Assembly (NCBI GenBank): GCA_027489035.1
Contig: JAIYAN010000023.1
Span: 124,001-188,000 of the forward strand
Source of the DNA: Chitinophagaceae bacterium
GTDB taxonomy: Bacteria; Bacteroidota; Bacteroidia; Chitinophagales; Chitinophagaceae
Reading direction: 5' to 3'
Length of the DNA stretch: 64,000 nucleotides
This document shows positions 24,838 through 33,203 of the stretch, one piece after another; the first letter of the stretch is position 1, and each line of letters opens with the position of its first letter. A program made the position numbers and the translations under genes. The notes beneath the pieces are model-generated. The model worked only from the letters and a program-made list of their open reading frames with translations. It was not told where the DNA came from and did no database searches.

Positions 24838-26142
24838 ATGCAAACTGCTTCAAAAAGGGTGTTAAATGGTTGGGCAATGTATGATTGGGCCAACTCGGTA
24901 TATAATTTGGTGATTACTTCAACTATTTTTCCTGCGTATTATGCAGCAGTTACCGGCGATGGTAAAGAAAACACCGTTGATCATGTTACTATTTTCGGAA
25001 AAACGTTTATCAACACTTCCTTGTATAATTTTTCACTTGGGTTTGCATTTATTGTAGTGGCATTTTTAAGTCCAATTTTATCTTCAATTGCCGATTTTAA
25101 AGGGAATAAAAAACAGTTTTTATTTTTCTTTTGTACAGTTGGAAGCATCTCTTGTAGTGCGCTTTATTTTTTTGATGGGAGCAATTTGTTTTATGGATTG
25201 TTGTGCATGGTTATGGCTTGTATTGGTTTTTGGGGTTCTTGGGTTTTTTATAATTCTTATATACCTGAAATTGCTGCACCAGAAGACAGGGATAAATTAA
25301 GTGCAAAAGGTTTTGTGATGGGATATATTGGAAGTGTGATTTTGCAATTGATTTGTTTTGTTTTGGTTTTGATGCCAGATACTTTTGGCATTACAACAGG
25401 CAAGGCTTCTCAAATTTCTTTTTTAATGGTGGGCATTTGGTGGTGGGGATTTGCACAGTATTCATTGAGAAGATTACCCAATGGAACGCCTTCCGAAAAA
25501 AATGAACATAAAAATGTATTCATTGGTGGTTTTACAGAACTTAAAAAAGTATGGCACCAAATATTACTGATGCCTGTTTTAAAAAGGTTTTTATATAGTT
25601 TCTTTTTTTACAACATGGGTTTGCAAACTATATTTTTAGCCGCTACATTGTATGGCAGTAGCGAATTGCAAATACCTACTACTAACCTTATCGTTGCCAT
25701 TTTAATTATTCAATTGGTAGCCATTCCTGGTGCGTATTTAATCTCGAAAATTTCTGAAAAAATCGGAAATTTTAAAACATTAATGATTTGCATTTTCATT
25801 TGGATTTTACTTTGTATTGCTGGGTATTTACTTCCAGTTGGAGGAATCAACGAATTTTATCTATTGGCATTGGCAGTTGGTTTTGTAATGGGCGGCACAC
25901 AAAGTTTGAGCAGAAGTACTTATAGCAAATTAATGCCCGAAACAAAGGACACCGCTTCTTTTTTCAGCTTCTATGATGTTACAGAAAAAATTGCGATTGT
26001 CATTGGTATGTTTAGTTTTGCATGGATAACAGAAATAACGGGCTCTCAAAGAAATTCTGTTTTGACATTAATTTCATTTTTTATTTTGGGGCTTCTATTG
26101 ATATTTTTAGCGCACAAAAAACAAAAATCTTTATCTCATTAA
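24838..26142 (+). CDS. MFS transporter, UMF1 (Atg22-like) type
   Basis: The 434-aa integral membrane protein begins with the diagnostic GWAMYDWANSVYNLVITSTIFPAYY segment of the UMF1/Atg22-like branch of the major facilitator superfamily and contains about 12 hydrophobic helices. A late MGGTQSLSRSTYSKLMPE motif is typical of the same family. Substrates of bacterial members are not known; fungal Atg22 exports amino acids from vacuoles. The next gene begins 1 nt after its stop, so the two form an operon. A TAAATTTA sequence lies 3 nt before the ATG, similar in placing to the leaderless candidates but weaker. Confidence 0.88.
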   Translation: MQTASKRVLNGWAMYDWANSVYNLVITSTIFPAYYAAVTGDGKENTVDHVTIFGKTFINTSLYNFSLGFAFIVVAFLSPILSSIADFKGNKKQFLFFFCTVGSISCSALYFFDGSNLFYGLLCMVMACIGFWGSWVFYNSYIPEIAAPEDRDKLSAKGFVMGYIGSVILQLICFVLVLMPDTFGITTGKASQISFLMVGIWWWGFAQYSLRRLPNGTPSEKNEHKNVFIGGFTELKKVWHQILLMPVLKRFLYSFFFYNMGLQTIFLAATLYGSSELQIPTTNLIVAILIIQLVAIPGAYLISKISEKIGNFKTLMICIFIWILLCIAGYLLPVGGINEFYLLALAVGFVMGGTQSLSRSTYSKLMPETKDTASFFSFYDVTEKIAIVIGMFSFAWITEITGSQRNSVLTLISFFILGLLLIFLAHKKQKSLSH

Positions 26143-26143
26143 T

Positions 26144-26980
26144 ATGCAATTACACACCATAAATACCGGATATTTTAAATTGGATGGCGGTGCCATGTTT
26201 GGCGTTGTACCTAAATCAATGTGGAACAAATTAAACCCTGCGGATGATAACAACATGTGTACTTGGGCCATGCGATCTTTATTAATTGAAGATGGAAATA
26301 AGTTGATTTTAATTGACACCGGAATTGGCAACAAACAAGATGATAAATTTTTCGGACATTATTATTTGCATGGAGATGATTCATTAGAATCTTCACTTTC
26401 AAAAAAAGGATTTAGTGTAGCTGATATTACCGATGTAATTTTAACCCATCTTCATTTTGACCATTGTGGAGGTAGCATTATTCGCGAAGATGATAAGTTA
26501 ATTCCTGCTTTTAAAAATGCAACATATTGGAGCAATCAACAACATTGGAACACCGCTACGATGCCCAATGACAGAGAAAAAGCTTCGTTTTTAAAAGAGA
26601 ATATTTTGCCTATTCAAGAGAGTGGACAATTGAAGTTTATTGATGTTGATTATGAGGAATTTCCAATCGATGTAAAAATCAGACAAGTATTTGGACATAC
26701 AGAAGCAATGATGTTGCCACAGATTGAATACAAAGGAAAGCAGATAGTTTTTATGGCGGATTTATTGCCATCAGCAGCACATATTCCGATTCCATTTGTG
26801 ATGGCTTACGACATGTTTCCGTTAACTACTTTAAATGAAAAAAAATCTTTCTTAACTGAAGCAGTTGAAAATGATTATGTATTGTTTTTTCAGCACGATC
26901 CAAAAGTAGAATGTTGCAATGTACAAATGACTGAAAAAGGCATCAGGGCAAAAGATTATTTTAATCTAGACATCATTTAA
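26144..26980 (+). CDS. MBL-fold metallo-hydrolase
   Basis: The 278-aa protein has the metallo-beta-lactamase fold: an ILIDTGIG strand, the zinc motif HLHFDHCGG (about residues 103-111), a later His in VFGHTEAMM, Asp in MADLLPSAAH and a terminal His in FFQHDPKVE. It resembles the lactonase-like or general hydrolase branch, and the substrate is not evident. It is co-transcribed with the MFS gene (1-nt gap) and overlaps the convergent DUF3108 gene by 4 nt at their 3' ends. Confidence 0.87.
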   Translation: MQLHTINTGYFKLDGGAMFGVVPKSMWNKLNPADDNNMCTWAMRSLLIEDGNKLILIDTGIGNKQDDKFFGHYYLHGDDSLESSLSKKGFSVADITDVILTHLHFDHCGGSIIREDDKLIPAFKNATYWSNQQHWNTATMPNDREKASFLKENILPIQESGQLKFIDVDYEEFPIDVKIRQVFGHTEAMMLPQIEYKGKQIVFMADLLPSAAHIPIPFVMAYDMFPLTTLNEKKSFLTEAVENDYVLFFQHDPKVECCNVQMTEKGIRAKDYFNLDII

Positions 26981-27771
26981 AGTCCTACTAGAGAACTAAG
27001 GGGGTAACGAAGATTCTTATAACCCATCATATCTACTTTAATACTTCCCACAACAATCGGACTTTCAACCCTCAATAGCAGATGGTTTGGATCGTCGCTC
27101 ACCCATGCCGTCATGCCTTCGCCACCTTTAAACATGGTGCCTTTAATTAAGAGCGGCTTAAATTTAATAGCCCTGAATTTACCATATTGTGTTTTAATTT
27201 TTTCTTTACCCATGTAACGTAAGTATAAATGATGTACTTCATCATCTAAAAACATATCAAAAGGAATTTTGTCGCCTTTTTTTAATTTATCAAAATTGAT
27301 GTTTCGGGCATAATACATGGCGCTTACTACATCTTGCATGCAATCTGTAATTTTAAACACACCATTTGTACTAACCGCTGTATTTGTGGTTTGATTAAAC
27401 GTAACGTTATTATAGATTTTAAAACCGCCTTCATCCACGTTTCTGATAAATTTAATCGGCAACAATGTATTGGTGTCGATATAACTTTCATAACGATCAC
27501 GCACTTTATAAAAATTATCGAAAAAAGGATAGGTATTTCCAACACCTACGGCATGATAAACGGGTTTGCCATTAAAACGTTCTAATGTAGTTGTAAATGT
27601 GGCATCACCAGCGCCAATATACGCACCCAATGTACTATAATAAACCGTCATTTTTACGGTTTCACCATTTTTATAAGCATTGTTTTTTAAGCCGCAAAAA
27701 TCACCTTTATGTTGATGGGTTGTTGCCCCCATTAAAATCCAGCTGATAAAAAAAATAGTAAGCCATTTCAT
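26977..27771 (-). CDS. DUF3108 domain protein, exported
   Basis: The 264-aa protein has a signal peptide (about 1-17, MKWLTIFFISWILMGATTHQ). It continues with the DUF3108 pattern: ENGETVKMTVYYS-like strand, YHAVGVGNTYPFFDNFYKVRDRYESYID, a central CMQDVVSAMYYARNINF and a C-terminal AWVSDDPNHLLLRVESPIVVGSIKVDM. The family is beta-rich and lipocalin-like in outline, sits in the periplasm and has no firmly known role. Its upstream side is filled by a 7-bp repeat array. Confidence 0.85.
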   Translation of the reverse strand: MKWLTIFFISWILMGATTHQHKGDFCGLKNNAYKNGETVKMTVYYSTLGAYIGAGDATFTTTLERFNGKPVYHAVGVGNTYPFFDNFYKVRDRYESYIDTNTLLPIKFIRNVDEGGFKIYNNVTFNQTTNTAVSTNGVFKITDCMQDVVSAMYYARNINFDKLKKGDKIPFDMFLDDEVHHLYLRYMGKEKIKTQYGKFRAIKFKPLLIKGTMFKGGEGMTAWVSDDPNHLLLRVESPIVVGSIKVDMMGYKNLRYPLSSLVGL

Positions 27772-27777
27772 ATAAGA

Positions 27778-27857
27778 AAATGTTTGGTGTTTGGTGTTTG
27801 TGGTTTATTGTTTGGCGTTTGTGGTTTGGTGTTTGTGGTTTGGTGTTTGTTGTTTGG
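27778..27857 (+). repeat. 7-bp TTTGGTG-type array
   Basis: About ten TTTGGTG, TTTGTGG, TTTGGCG and TTTGTTG units run over 80 bp between the start of the DUF3108 gene and the 9-bp array. It is the longest array of this kind in the window. Confidence 0.8.
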
Positions 27858-27861
27858 AGCT

Positions 27862-27906
27862 CCCAACCTCATAAACCTCACAAACATCTAAAACCTCCTA
27901 AACCTC
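27862..27906 (-). repeat. 9-bp tandem array running into a stop codon, 5 units
   Basis: Units CCCAACCTC, ATAAACCTC, ACAAACATC, TAAAACCTC and CTAAACCTC are phase-locked. The last unit spans the TAG stop (27898-27900, minus strand) of the next gene, so the final Glu-Val codons and stop (GAG GTT TAG) look like a repeat unit. Confidence 0.75.
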
Positions 27907-28866
27907 CTTCCTCACTAACAAAAACAACCCTCCAATTGTTGCCGGAATCACCAAATTGATTATCCAAATGGCAAAACATGCTACTTGAATACCCAAAACA
28001 TTTGTTGATAATATTCCAAAAATGGAAATTCCCAATGCTGATCGAATAGGTAGTTCCGTAAATCCAATGGTTGGAATGATTGCCATCATCAAATAAAAAA
28101 CACCCACCAGCCAAAATGCAATAGAACTCTCCATTTCTACATGCATGACGTGCATGATTAAAATGTATTGCAAAATAAAAACTAAATACCTAAGAAACGA
28201 ACAAAGCAAAATGATTAACAATTCATTTTTGCTGAATTGCTCAATCACTTTTACATGTTGTACAATTTTATTTAAAAACTTAAATCTTGAAATAAAGGAA
28301 ATAAAAAAATTGATTTTAAAATAAAGCAGTGTCAATATTATGCTTACACCAAACGATAAATAAATATTGACATCATTGAAAATCCATGGTAAGAACACCA
28401 GCTTTGAATGTAAATTTGAAAAGTAAATCAAATAAATCAATCCAACACATCCTAGAATTGATGTGATGAGCATTTGGCTGATGCTGCCTAAAATATTGGT
28501 AGATATTGCTTTGATACGATTTTCGGCTTCCACAAATAAAATCCTTCCTCCAAATTCACCTGTTCGATTTGGTGTAATCATGGTGATGCTGCATCCTGCA
28601 AATACAGATTTAAATGCTTTTGTAAATCTGATACTTTCTAATGGTTTCAATAGTAATTTCCATTTCAAAGATTCTAATCCCCAGTTTAAAAACATCAATA
28701 AAAAAACCAACCAAAAAATCGGACTCTTCCAACTTAATTTTATTTGTTGCCATCTAACCAATAAATCTTGTTGCTGCGAAATTTGATTGTATAAACTATA
28801 CACGACCAACACAAAGAGCATTGGACCTAGGATGTAATTGAATATTAATTTTATACTTTTGTTCAA
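27898..28866 (-). CDS. Flippase-like integral membrane protein (LPG synthase TM / AglD-like family)
   Basis: About seven to eight membrane segments and the motif TPNRTGEFGGRILFVEAENR, followed by GFTELPIRSALG, place this about 322-aa protein in the lysylphosphatidylglycerol-synthase transmembrane family (UPF0104/AglD type), whose stand-alone members are thought to help move lipid-linked substrates. The start is uncertain: the TTG at 28866 gives MNKSIKLIFNYILGPMLF, which resembles usual N-termini, while an ATG at 28911 would overlap the divergent ruvC. Confidence 0.82.
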   Translation of the reverse strand: MNKSIKLIFNYILGPMLFVLVVYSLYNQISQQQDLLVRWQQIKLSWKSPIFWLVFLLMFLNWGLESLKWKLLLKPLESIRFTKAFKSVFAGCSITMITPNRTGEFGGRILFVEAENRIKAISTNILGSISQMLITSILGCVGLIYLIYFSNLHSKLVFLPWIFNDVNIYLSFGVSIILTLLYFKINFFISFISRFKFLNKIVQHVKVIEQFSKNELLIILLCSFLRYLVFILQYILIMHVMHVEMESSIAFWLVGVFYLMMAIIPTIGFTELPIRSALGISIFGILSTNVLGIQVACFAIWIINLVIPATIGGLFLLVRKEV

Positions 28867-28877
28867 GAAACTGTTTA

Positions 28878-29462
28878 TTGGTAAAATTAAGACCCCATTT
28901 GCAAAAAGCATCAAAAATCATTTTAGGTATCGATCCGGGAACCATCATTATGGGCTATGGATTGATAGAAGTAAAAGCCAAAGGCATTCATTTGGTAGAT
29001 ATGGGGGTACTGAAATTATCCGCAAAAGATGATGCCTACCAAAGACTCGAAAAGATTCATAATAAGGTTACTGATTTAATTAAAATTTACCATCCAACAA
29101 GTTTTGCGATTGAAGCACCATTCTTTGGAAAGAATGTACAAAGTATGTTAAAGCTAGGAAGAGCACAAGGTGTAGCGCTAGCCGCGGCGATGCAATCAGG
29201 ACTTTCGATTTGTGAGTATTCGCCCAAAAAAATCAAACAGTCTATTACAGGAAATGGAAATGCGGGCAAGGATCAGGTGATGAAAATGTTGCAGAAAATT
29301 TTATCCTTTGAAGAAACGCCAAAGTATATGGATGCTACTGATGCTTTAGCGGTAGCCGTTTGTCATTATTTTCAAGAGAAATCAATATTGCCCGTAGCAA
29401 AAGGTAAATCAAATGGATGGGCAGATTTCTTAAATAAAAATCCAGAGCGTTTGAAAAAGTAA
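28878..29462 (+). CDS. ruvC: Crossover junction endodeoxyribonuclease RuvC
   Basis: The roughly 190-aa nuclease resolves Holliday junctions with RuvAB. The catalytic acidic residues are visible: Asp in ILGIDPGT, Glu in FAIEAPFF, and the Asp pair in YMDATDALAVAVCH near the C-terminus. There is no ATG upstream of the first motif. A TTG at 28878 gives the longest product and a second TTG at 28899 gives MQKASKIILGIDPGT; either is possible. It is divergent from the flippase-like gene and ends directly at the stop codon of the convergent HIT gene (0-nt gap). Confidence 0.94.
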   Translation: MVKLRPHLQKASKIILGIDPGTIIMGYGLIEVKAKGIHLVDMGVLKLSAKDDAYQRLEKIHNKVTDLIKIYHPTSFAIEAPFFGKNVQSMLKLGRAQGVALAAAMQSGLSICEYSPKKIKQSITGNGNAGKDQVMKMLQKILSFEETPKYMDATDALAVAVCHYFQEKSILPVAKGKSNGWADFLNKNPERLKK

Positions 29463-29855
29463 TTAGTTCAGGTTTGATAAGATAGTTTGTTGAATCTCTT
29501 GAAATTCAGCAGTTGAAAGTTTTAATTTCTCTCTAGTAAAATTCAAATCGTCTGCACTGTTTATTGGAATCAAATGCATGTGCGCATGAGGTACTTCTAA
29601 CCCAATTACACTGATACCACAACGATTACAAGGAAAGGAAAGCTCGATAGATTTTGCAATGGGTTTGGCAAAAATCATCATCTCAGCAAGGTAATTTTCA
29701 GGCAAATCGAAAATCTTATCAATTTCAATTTTTGGCACAACCAATACATGCCCTTTAGTCATTGGAAAAATATCCAGGAATGCATAAAAATTTTCGTTTT
29801 CTGCAATTTTATAAGATGGGATTTCTCCACTAATGATTTTAGAAAAAATACTCAT
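29463..29855 (-). CDS. HIT-family hydrolase (histidine triad)
   Basis: The 130-aa protein has SIFSKIISGEIPSYKIAENE at its N-terminus and the histidine triad HAHMHLIPI (about residues 91-99), which hydrolyses nucleoside phosphoramidates or dinucleoside polyphosphates. It begins 2 nt after the greA stop codon, so greA and this gene form an operon. The assigned substrate is family-level only. Confidence 0.95.
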   Translation of the reverse strand: MSIFSKIISGEIPSYKIAENENFYAFLDIFPMTKGHVLVVPKIEIDKIFDLPENYLAEMMIFAKPIAKSIELSFPCNRCGISVIGLEVPHAHMHLIPINSADDLNFTREKLKLSTAEFQEIQQTILSNLN

Positions 29856-29857
29856 GA

Positions 29858-30334
29858 TTAAACCGTGATGTTTTCTACTCTGAATTTCAAAACGCCAGCT
29901 GGGACATTTACCTCAGCAATTTCGCCTACTACTTTTCCCAACAAACCTTTCCCAATTGGCGAGGTTACTGATATTTTACCATCTTTCAAGCTTGCTTCTT
30001 TTTCAGATACAATTTGATAGGTTACTTGTTTATTGGTGGCCATATTGGTCAATGTAACCTTAGTTAAAATACTAACTCTACTAAAATCTATGTTTGATTC
30101 ATCTAATATTCTAGCCGTTGCTATTACGCCTTCAAGATATTTTATTTTAGCTTCAAGCATTCCTTGTGCTTCTTTGGCTGCATCATATTCGGCATTCTCT
30201 TTTAAATCACCTTTTTCTCTTGCTTCTGCAATTGCTTTGCTGGCTGCCGGACGTTCCACTGCTTTTAACTGATGAAGCTCTTCCTGCATCTTTTCAAAAG
30301 TATCTTGCGTTACATAATTTGTATCGATTGCCAT
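29858..30334 (-). CDS. greA: Transcription elongation factor GreA
   Basis: The 158-aa protein has the N-terminal antiparallel coiled coil (about 1-75) with ERPAASKAIAEAREKGDLKENAEYDAAKEAQ. The acidic tip residues (Asp and Glu in GDLKENAEYDAA) stimulate transcript cleavage by stalled RNA polymerase. The C-terminal FKBP-like domain includes SPIGKGLLGKVVGEI. Length and motifs are normal. It is the first gene of a two-gene operon with HIT. Confidence 0.97.
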   Translation of the reverse strand: MAIDTNYVTQDTFEKMQEELHQLKAVERPAASKAIAEAREKGDLKENAEYDAAKEAQGMLEAKIKYLEGVIATARILDESNIDFSRVSILTKVTLTNMATNKQVTYQIVSEKEASLKDGKISVTSPIGKGLLGKVVGEIAEVNVPAGVLKFRVENITV

Positions 30335-30367
30335 TGTAAATTCGGTTTATATCTTATTAAAAAAATA

Positions 30368-30397
30368 CAACGCTTCAGTTTGGCTAAAGCGTTGTGT
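30368..30397 (-). terminator. Hairpin terminator after the D-2-hydroxyacid dehydrogenase gene
   Basis: CAACGCTT (30368-30375) pairs with AAGCGTTG (30387-30394) around a central AG/CT extension. On the minus strand it is followed by ATTTTTTT. It lies between the 30431 stop and greA. Confidence 0.75.
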
Positions 30398-30430
30398 AAA
30401 TACAAATATAGTAAAATGAAATAATTGGGA

Positions 30431-31351
30431 TTAAATTATCCCTAATTTTTCCAAAAGCACCTTGCTCATTTTATATGTTGCCTCATGAGAATAACCTGCT
30501 ATATGTGGGGTGATCATAACATTTTCAAATTTGATCAGTGTGTTGAATATTTCTTTTTCTTCTGAAGTATAGGTATTTGGCTTTTCATTTTCCAATACAT
30601 CCAATAATGCGCCCGAAATCAATCTAGTTTCAATTGCATTTATTAACGCTACACTATCTACCACGCTGCCTCTAGACGTATTTATGATAATAGGTTGCTT
30701 TTTTAATTGGAGAAAAAAATCAGCTGATGCATAACGTTGCGTTTCTGATGTTAATGGCAAATGAAAACTGATTATATCTGCATATTTTATTACTTCATCT
30801 AAAGTAGATTCTGTTACAAATTCATTTCCAAAACCAGCTTTGTATTTATCATGAGCTAAAATCGTAACGTTAAAAGCTGACAACAATCTGGCAAATGCTG
30901 ATCCTGTATGTCCGTATCCAATGATGCCAATAGTTTTTCCAGAAATTTCTGTTCCTCTATTTTCTTCCCTAAACCATTGGTGATTTTTTACTTCTTGAAC
31001 ACTTCTATTGATGTTGCGATAAAAATTTAAAAGCAAACCTAAAGCATGCTCTGCAACAGCGTTACAATTTCCTTCGGGACTGCTTTCGCAAATGATTTTT
31101 TTAGATTTAGCATACGTAACATCAATATGTTCCATTCCGCTGCCTAATCTGCCAATCCATTTTAATTTGGGCGCATGATCGATTAATTTTTTATCTACTT
31201 TAATGTGCGTGGAAACAATAAGTGTTGTAGAATCATGTATTTTTTCCAACACTTGCGCATAAGAAATAGTTGGTTCGTACAAAAAATCAATTCCTTTTTC
31301 TGATAAAGTATCTAAGAAAAAATGATGTACTGGTGCGGCTATTAAAATCAT
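30431..31351 (-). CDS. D-isomer-specific 2-hydroxyacid dehydrogenase
   Basis: The 306-aa protein has the NAD motif GIIGYGHTGSAFARLL (about residues 146-161) and the family's active-site residues: Arg in INTSRGSVVD, Glu in LDVLENEKP and His in ITPHIAGYS. The N-terminal catalytic half includes LKWIGRLGSGMEHID. It reduces or oxidises a 2-keto/2-hydroxy acid; whether the substrate is phosphoglycerate, glyoxylate or another acid is not clear. The length (no ACT domain) argues against a full SerA. It lies 9 nt behind ridA on the same strand, so the two are probably co-transcribed. Confidence 0.9.
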   Translation of the reverse strand: MILIAAPVHHFFLDTLSEKGIDFLYEPTISYAQVLEKIHDSTTLIVSTHIKVDKKLIDHAPKLKWIGRLGSGMEHIDVTYAKSKKIICESSPEGNCNAVAEHALGLLLNFYRNINRSVQEVKNHQWFREENRGTEISGKTIGIIGYGHTGSAFARLLSAFNVTILAHDKYKAGFGNEFVTESTLDEVIKYADIISFHLPLTSETQRYASADFFLQLKKQPIIINTSRGSVVDSVALINAIETRLISGALLDVLENEKPNTYTSEEKEIFNTLIKFENVMITPHIAGYSHEATYKMSKVLLEKLGII

Positions 31352-31360
31352 GTTGATATA

Positions 31361-31741
31361 CTAAATACTGGCAATCATGCTAATTTCTACATTCACATTT
31401 CTTGGTAAGCCTTTTACCGCGACAGTTTCTCTAGCTGGAAAATCTTTTGAAAAATACTGTCCATAAATTTGATTTACCTCAGCAAAATGTTCCATGCCAC
31501 TTAAGAAAATGGTGGTTTTTATAGCATGATCAAAATCAATTCCTTCAGATTTTAGAATAGAGGACAAATTTTTCATTACTTGGTGGGTTTCTTCTGCAAT
31601 GCTTGAATTGGCAAGTGTTTCAGTACCAGGTACTAATGCTATTTGACCGGATATAAACAATAAGTTACCTGTTTTTACAGCTTGATTATATGGTCCAATT
31701 GGTGCTGGAGCCTCACTGGTATTAATGACTTGTTTGTCCAT
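31361..31741 (-). CDS. ridA: RidA family enamine/imine deaminase
   Basis: The 126-aa protein has the YjgF/RidA pattern: APAPIGPYNQAVKTGNLLFISGQIAL, DHAIKTTIFL and the C-terminal Arg and Glu in RNVNVEISMIASI that bind the carboxylate and a water. It removes reactive 2-aminoacrylate-type intermediates. The ATG at 31741 is the start: an in-frame codon at 31765 would fall inside a TATATTTG promoter box. It is followed by the dehydrogenase gene in the same operon. Confidence 0.95.
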   Translation of the reverse strand: MDKQVINTSEAPAPIGPYNQAVKTGNLLFISGQIALVPGTETLANSSIAEETHQVMKNLSSILKSEGIDFDHAIKTTIFLSGMEHFAEVNQIYGQYFSKDFPARETVAVKGLPRNVNVEISMIASI

Positions 31742-31762
31742 TTGGGTTTTTTTATAGTAATA

Positions 31763-31770
31763 CAAATATA
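31763..31770 (-). promoter_or_regulatory. -7 box of the ridA operon
   Basis: The minus strand reads TATATTTG, a full consensus match, 21 nt before the ATG at 31741. It rules out translation starting further upstream. Confidence 0.65.
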
Positions 31771-31785
31771 TTCTTTTCCAGTACC

Positions 31786-31793
31786 TATTTTTG
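31786..31793 (+). promoter_or_regulatory. -7 box of the 31811-33087 operon
   Basis: TATTTTTG matches TAnnTTTG and lies 17 nt before the ATG at 31811. It is back to back with the ridA box, 15 bp apart. Confidence 0.6.
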
Positions 31794-31810
31794 CTAAAAT
31801 TTATTAACAG

Positions 31811-32425
31811 ATGAGGATATCGGTAATTTCAAATGACAAAGATTTTGTTGAATTAACAGAAGCTTACCAAAATATTAATTGGATTAATGCCAAAAGCATA
31901 AAAGAAATAGCAGATACAGATTCAGTAGACGTCATTATTAATTTGAATAAAGATGCTTACTTTGAAGATTATTGTGGATTAAAAACACCCGTTTTAATCA
32001 ATAGTGTTTCAAATACATTGAAATCATCAAAACATGGCGCTCATGTAATTAGATTAAACGGATGGAACGGATTTTTAAAAAGAACTACTTGGGAATTGGC
32101 CGGTGAAAAAAATGATATCTTAAATCAACTGTCTGCTCAATTGGGTGTGCAATTTTCTTTTTTACCAGATGAACCAGGCTTTGTATCAGCAAGGGTTTTA
32201 GCCATGATCATCAATGAAGCGTATTTTGCCAAAGAAGAAAATGTAAGCACTGAAAATGAAATTGACATTGCTTTAAAATTAGGCACCAATTATCCAAAAG
32301 GTCCCTTTGAATGGGCGAATGAAATTGGGTTAAAAAATGTATTTGATCTTTTAAAAACATTGAGTTTGACTGATGCAAGATATACAGTGTGTAAACTATT
32401 AGAAAAGGAGGCCAACAAATTATGA
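31811..32425 (+). CDS. Stand-alone 3-hydroxyacyl-CoA dehydrogenase C-terminal-domain protein
   Basis: The C-terminal half of this 204-aa protein (about residues 108-200, PGFVSARVLAMIINEAYFAK to TNYPKGPFEWANEIGLKNVF) is the helical substrate-binding and dimer domain of 3-hydroxyacyl-CoA dehydrogenases. The N-terminal 100 residues lack the GxGxxG fingerprint seen in the gene at position 1-214; they look like a reduced Rossmann-like remnant (VISNDKDFVELTEAYQNIN). It is unlikely to be a complete dehydrogenase. It overlaps tsaB by 4 nt, so the two are coupled; a functional link is not evident. Confidence 0.75.
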   Translation: MRISVISNDKDFVELTEAYQNINWINAKSIKEIADTDSVDVIINLNKDAYFEDYCGLKTPVLINSVSNTLKSSKHGAHVIRLNGWNGFLKRTTWELAGEKNDILNQLSAQLGVQFSFLPDEPGFVSARVLAMIINEAYFAKEENVSTENEIDIALKLGTNYPKGPFEWANEIGLKNVFDLLKTLSLTDARYTVCKLLEKEANKL

Positions 32426-33087
32426 GTTTAATTTTGATGATAGATACCGCACAGGAAATAGCATTCGTAAGCATTTCAAAAGACGGCGTTCCGATTGGGC
32501 ATATCCAAAATGATATTCAAAAAGAACATGCTGGATTTTTGCATATAGCCATTCAAGATTTATTAAAATCAAGTGAAGTAGAACTAAAAGATTTAGATGC
32601 TATTTCAGTAACTAAAGGTCCGGGTTCATATACTGGCATTCGGGTAGGAATGGCAAGTGCAATTGGATTAAGTTATGCCCTAAATAAACCCATCATTCAT
32701 ATTTGCTCTTTAAAATTATTGACAAGTGCTGCAGTAAATAAAATCATCGACCCTACACTTGTTTTATTTTGTCCGATGATCGATGCAAGAAGAATGGAGG
32801 TTTTTACTGGATTGTTTGATGTAAATCTAGAACCAATATTAGCTCCTGATGCATTGATTGTAGATGAGCATTTCATGGAAGACTTTTTAACAGAAAAATC
32901 TGTTTATTTCATTGGAAGCGGAAAAGACAAATTTGAAAAAATCTGTAAAAACGAAAATGCGCAGTTTTTGGAGGTTGAAAACCTACATTTTGACATGGCT
33001 TCGTTGTCGAATTTTTACTACAAAAACAAATCATTTGCAAGTATAGAATCCTTCGAACCTGCCTATATAAAAGCATTTCAAGGGTAA
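32422..33087 (+). CDS. tsaB: tRNA t6A37 threonylcarbamoyl transfer complex subunit TsaB
   Basis: The 221-aa protein is the ASKHA-fold non-catalytic partner of TsaD in N6-threonylcarbamoyl-adenosine formation at position 37 of tRNAs. Recognisable are LILMIDTAQEIAFVSI, DLDAISVTKGPGSYTGIRVGMA (the signature stretch) and PMIDARRMEVFTGLFD. Length fits the family. It overlaps the preceding gene by 4 nt. A 40-nt spacer leads to the promoter of the ArsR gene. Confidence 0.95.
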   Translation: MSLILMIDTAQEIAFVSISKDGVPIGHIQNDIQKEHAGFLHIAIQDLLKSSEVELKDLDAISVTKGPGSYTGIRVGMASAIGLSYALNKPIIHICSLKLLTSAAVNKIIDPTLVLFCPMIDARRMEVFTGLFDVNLEPILAPDALIVDEHFMEDFLTEKSVYFIGSGKDKFEKICKNENAQFLEVENLHFDMASLSNFYYKNKSFASIESFEPAYIKAFQG

Positions 33088-33127
33088 TAAGATTAACGTT
33101 TTAAAATAAAAAATAGAAAATAAAACA

Positions 33128-33158
33128 TTTGAATTATGACGTTGATTTAATATATTTG
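33128..33158 (+). promoter_or_regulatory. Consensus promoter of the ArsR-type regulator gene
   Basis: TTTG at 33128-33131 and TATATTTG at 33151-33158 are exactly 19 nt apart, a perfect match to TTTG-N19-TAnnTTTG. The start codon is then the ATG at 33204, giving a leader of about 42 nt, not an in-frame codon at 33129 that lies within the promoter. Confidence 0.85.
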
Positions 33159-33203
33159 CATCAGCTTTATCCATTATTAAAATCAAAATTAAATTACAAA
33201 CCT

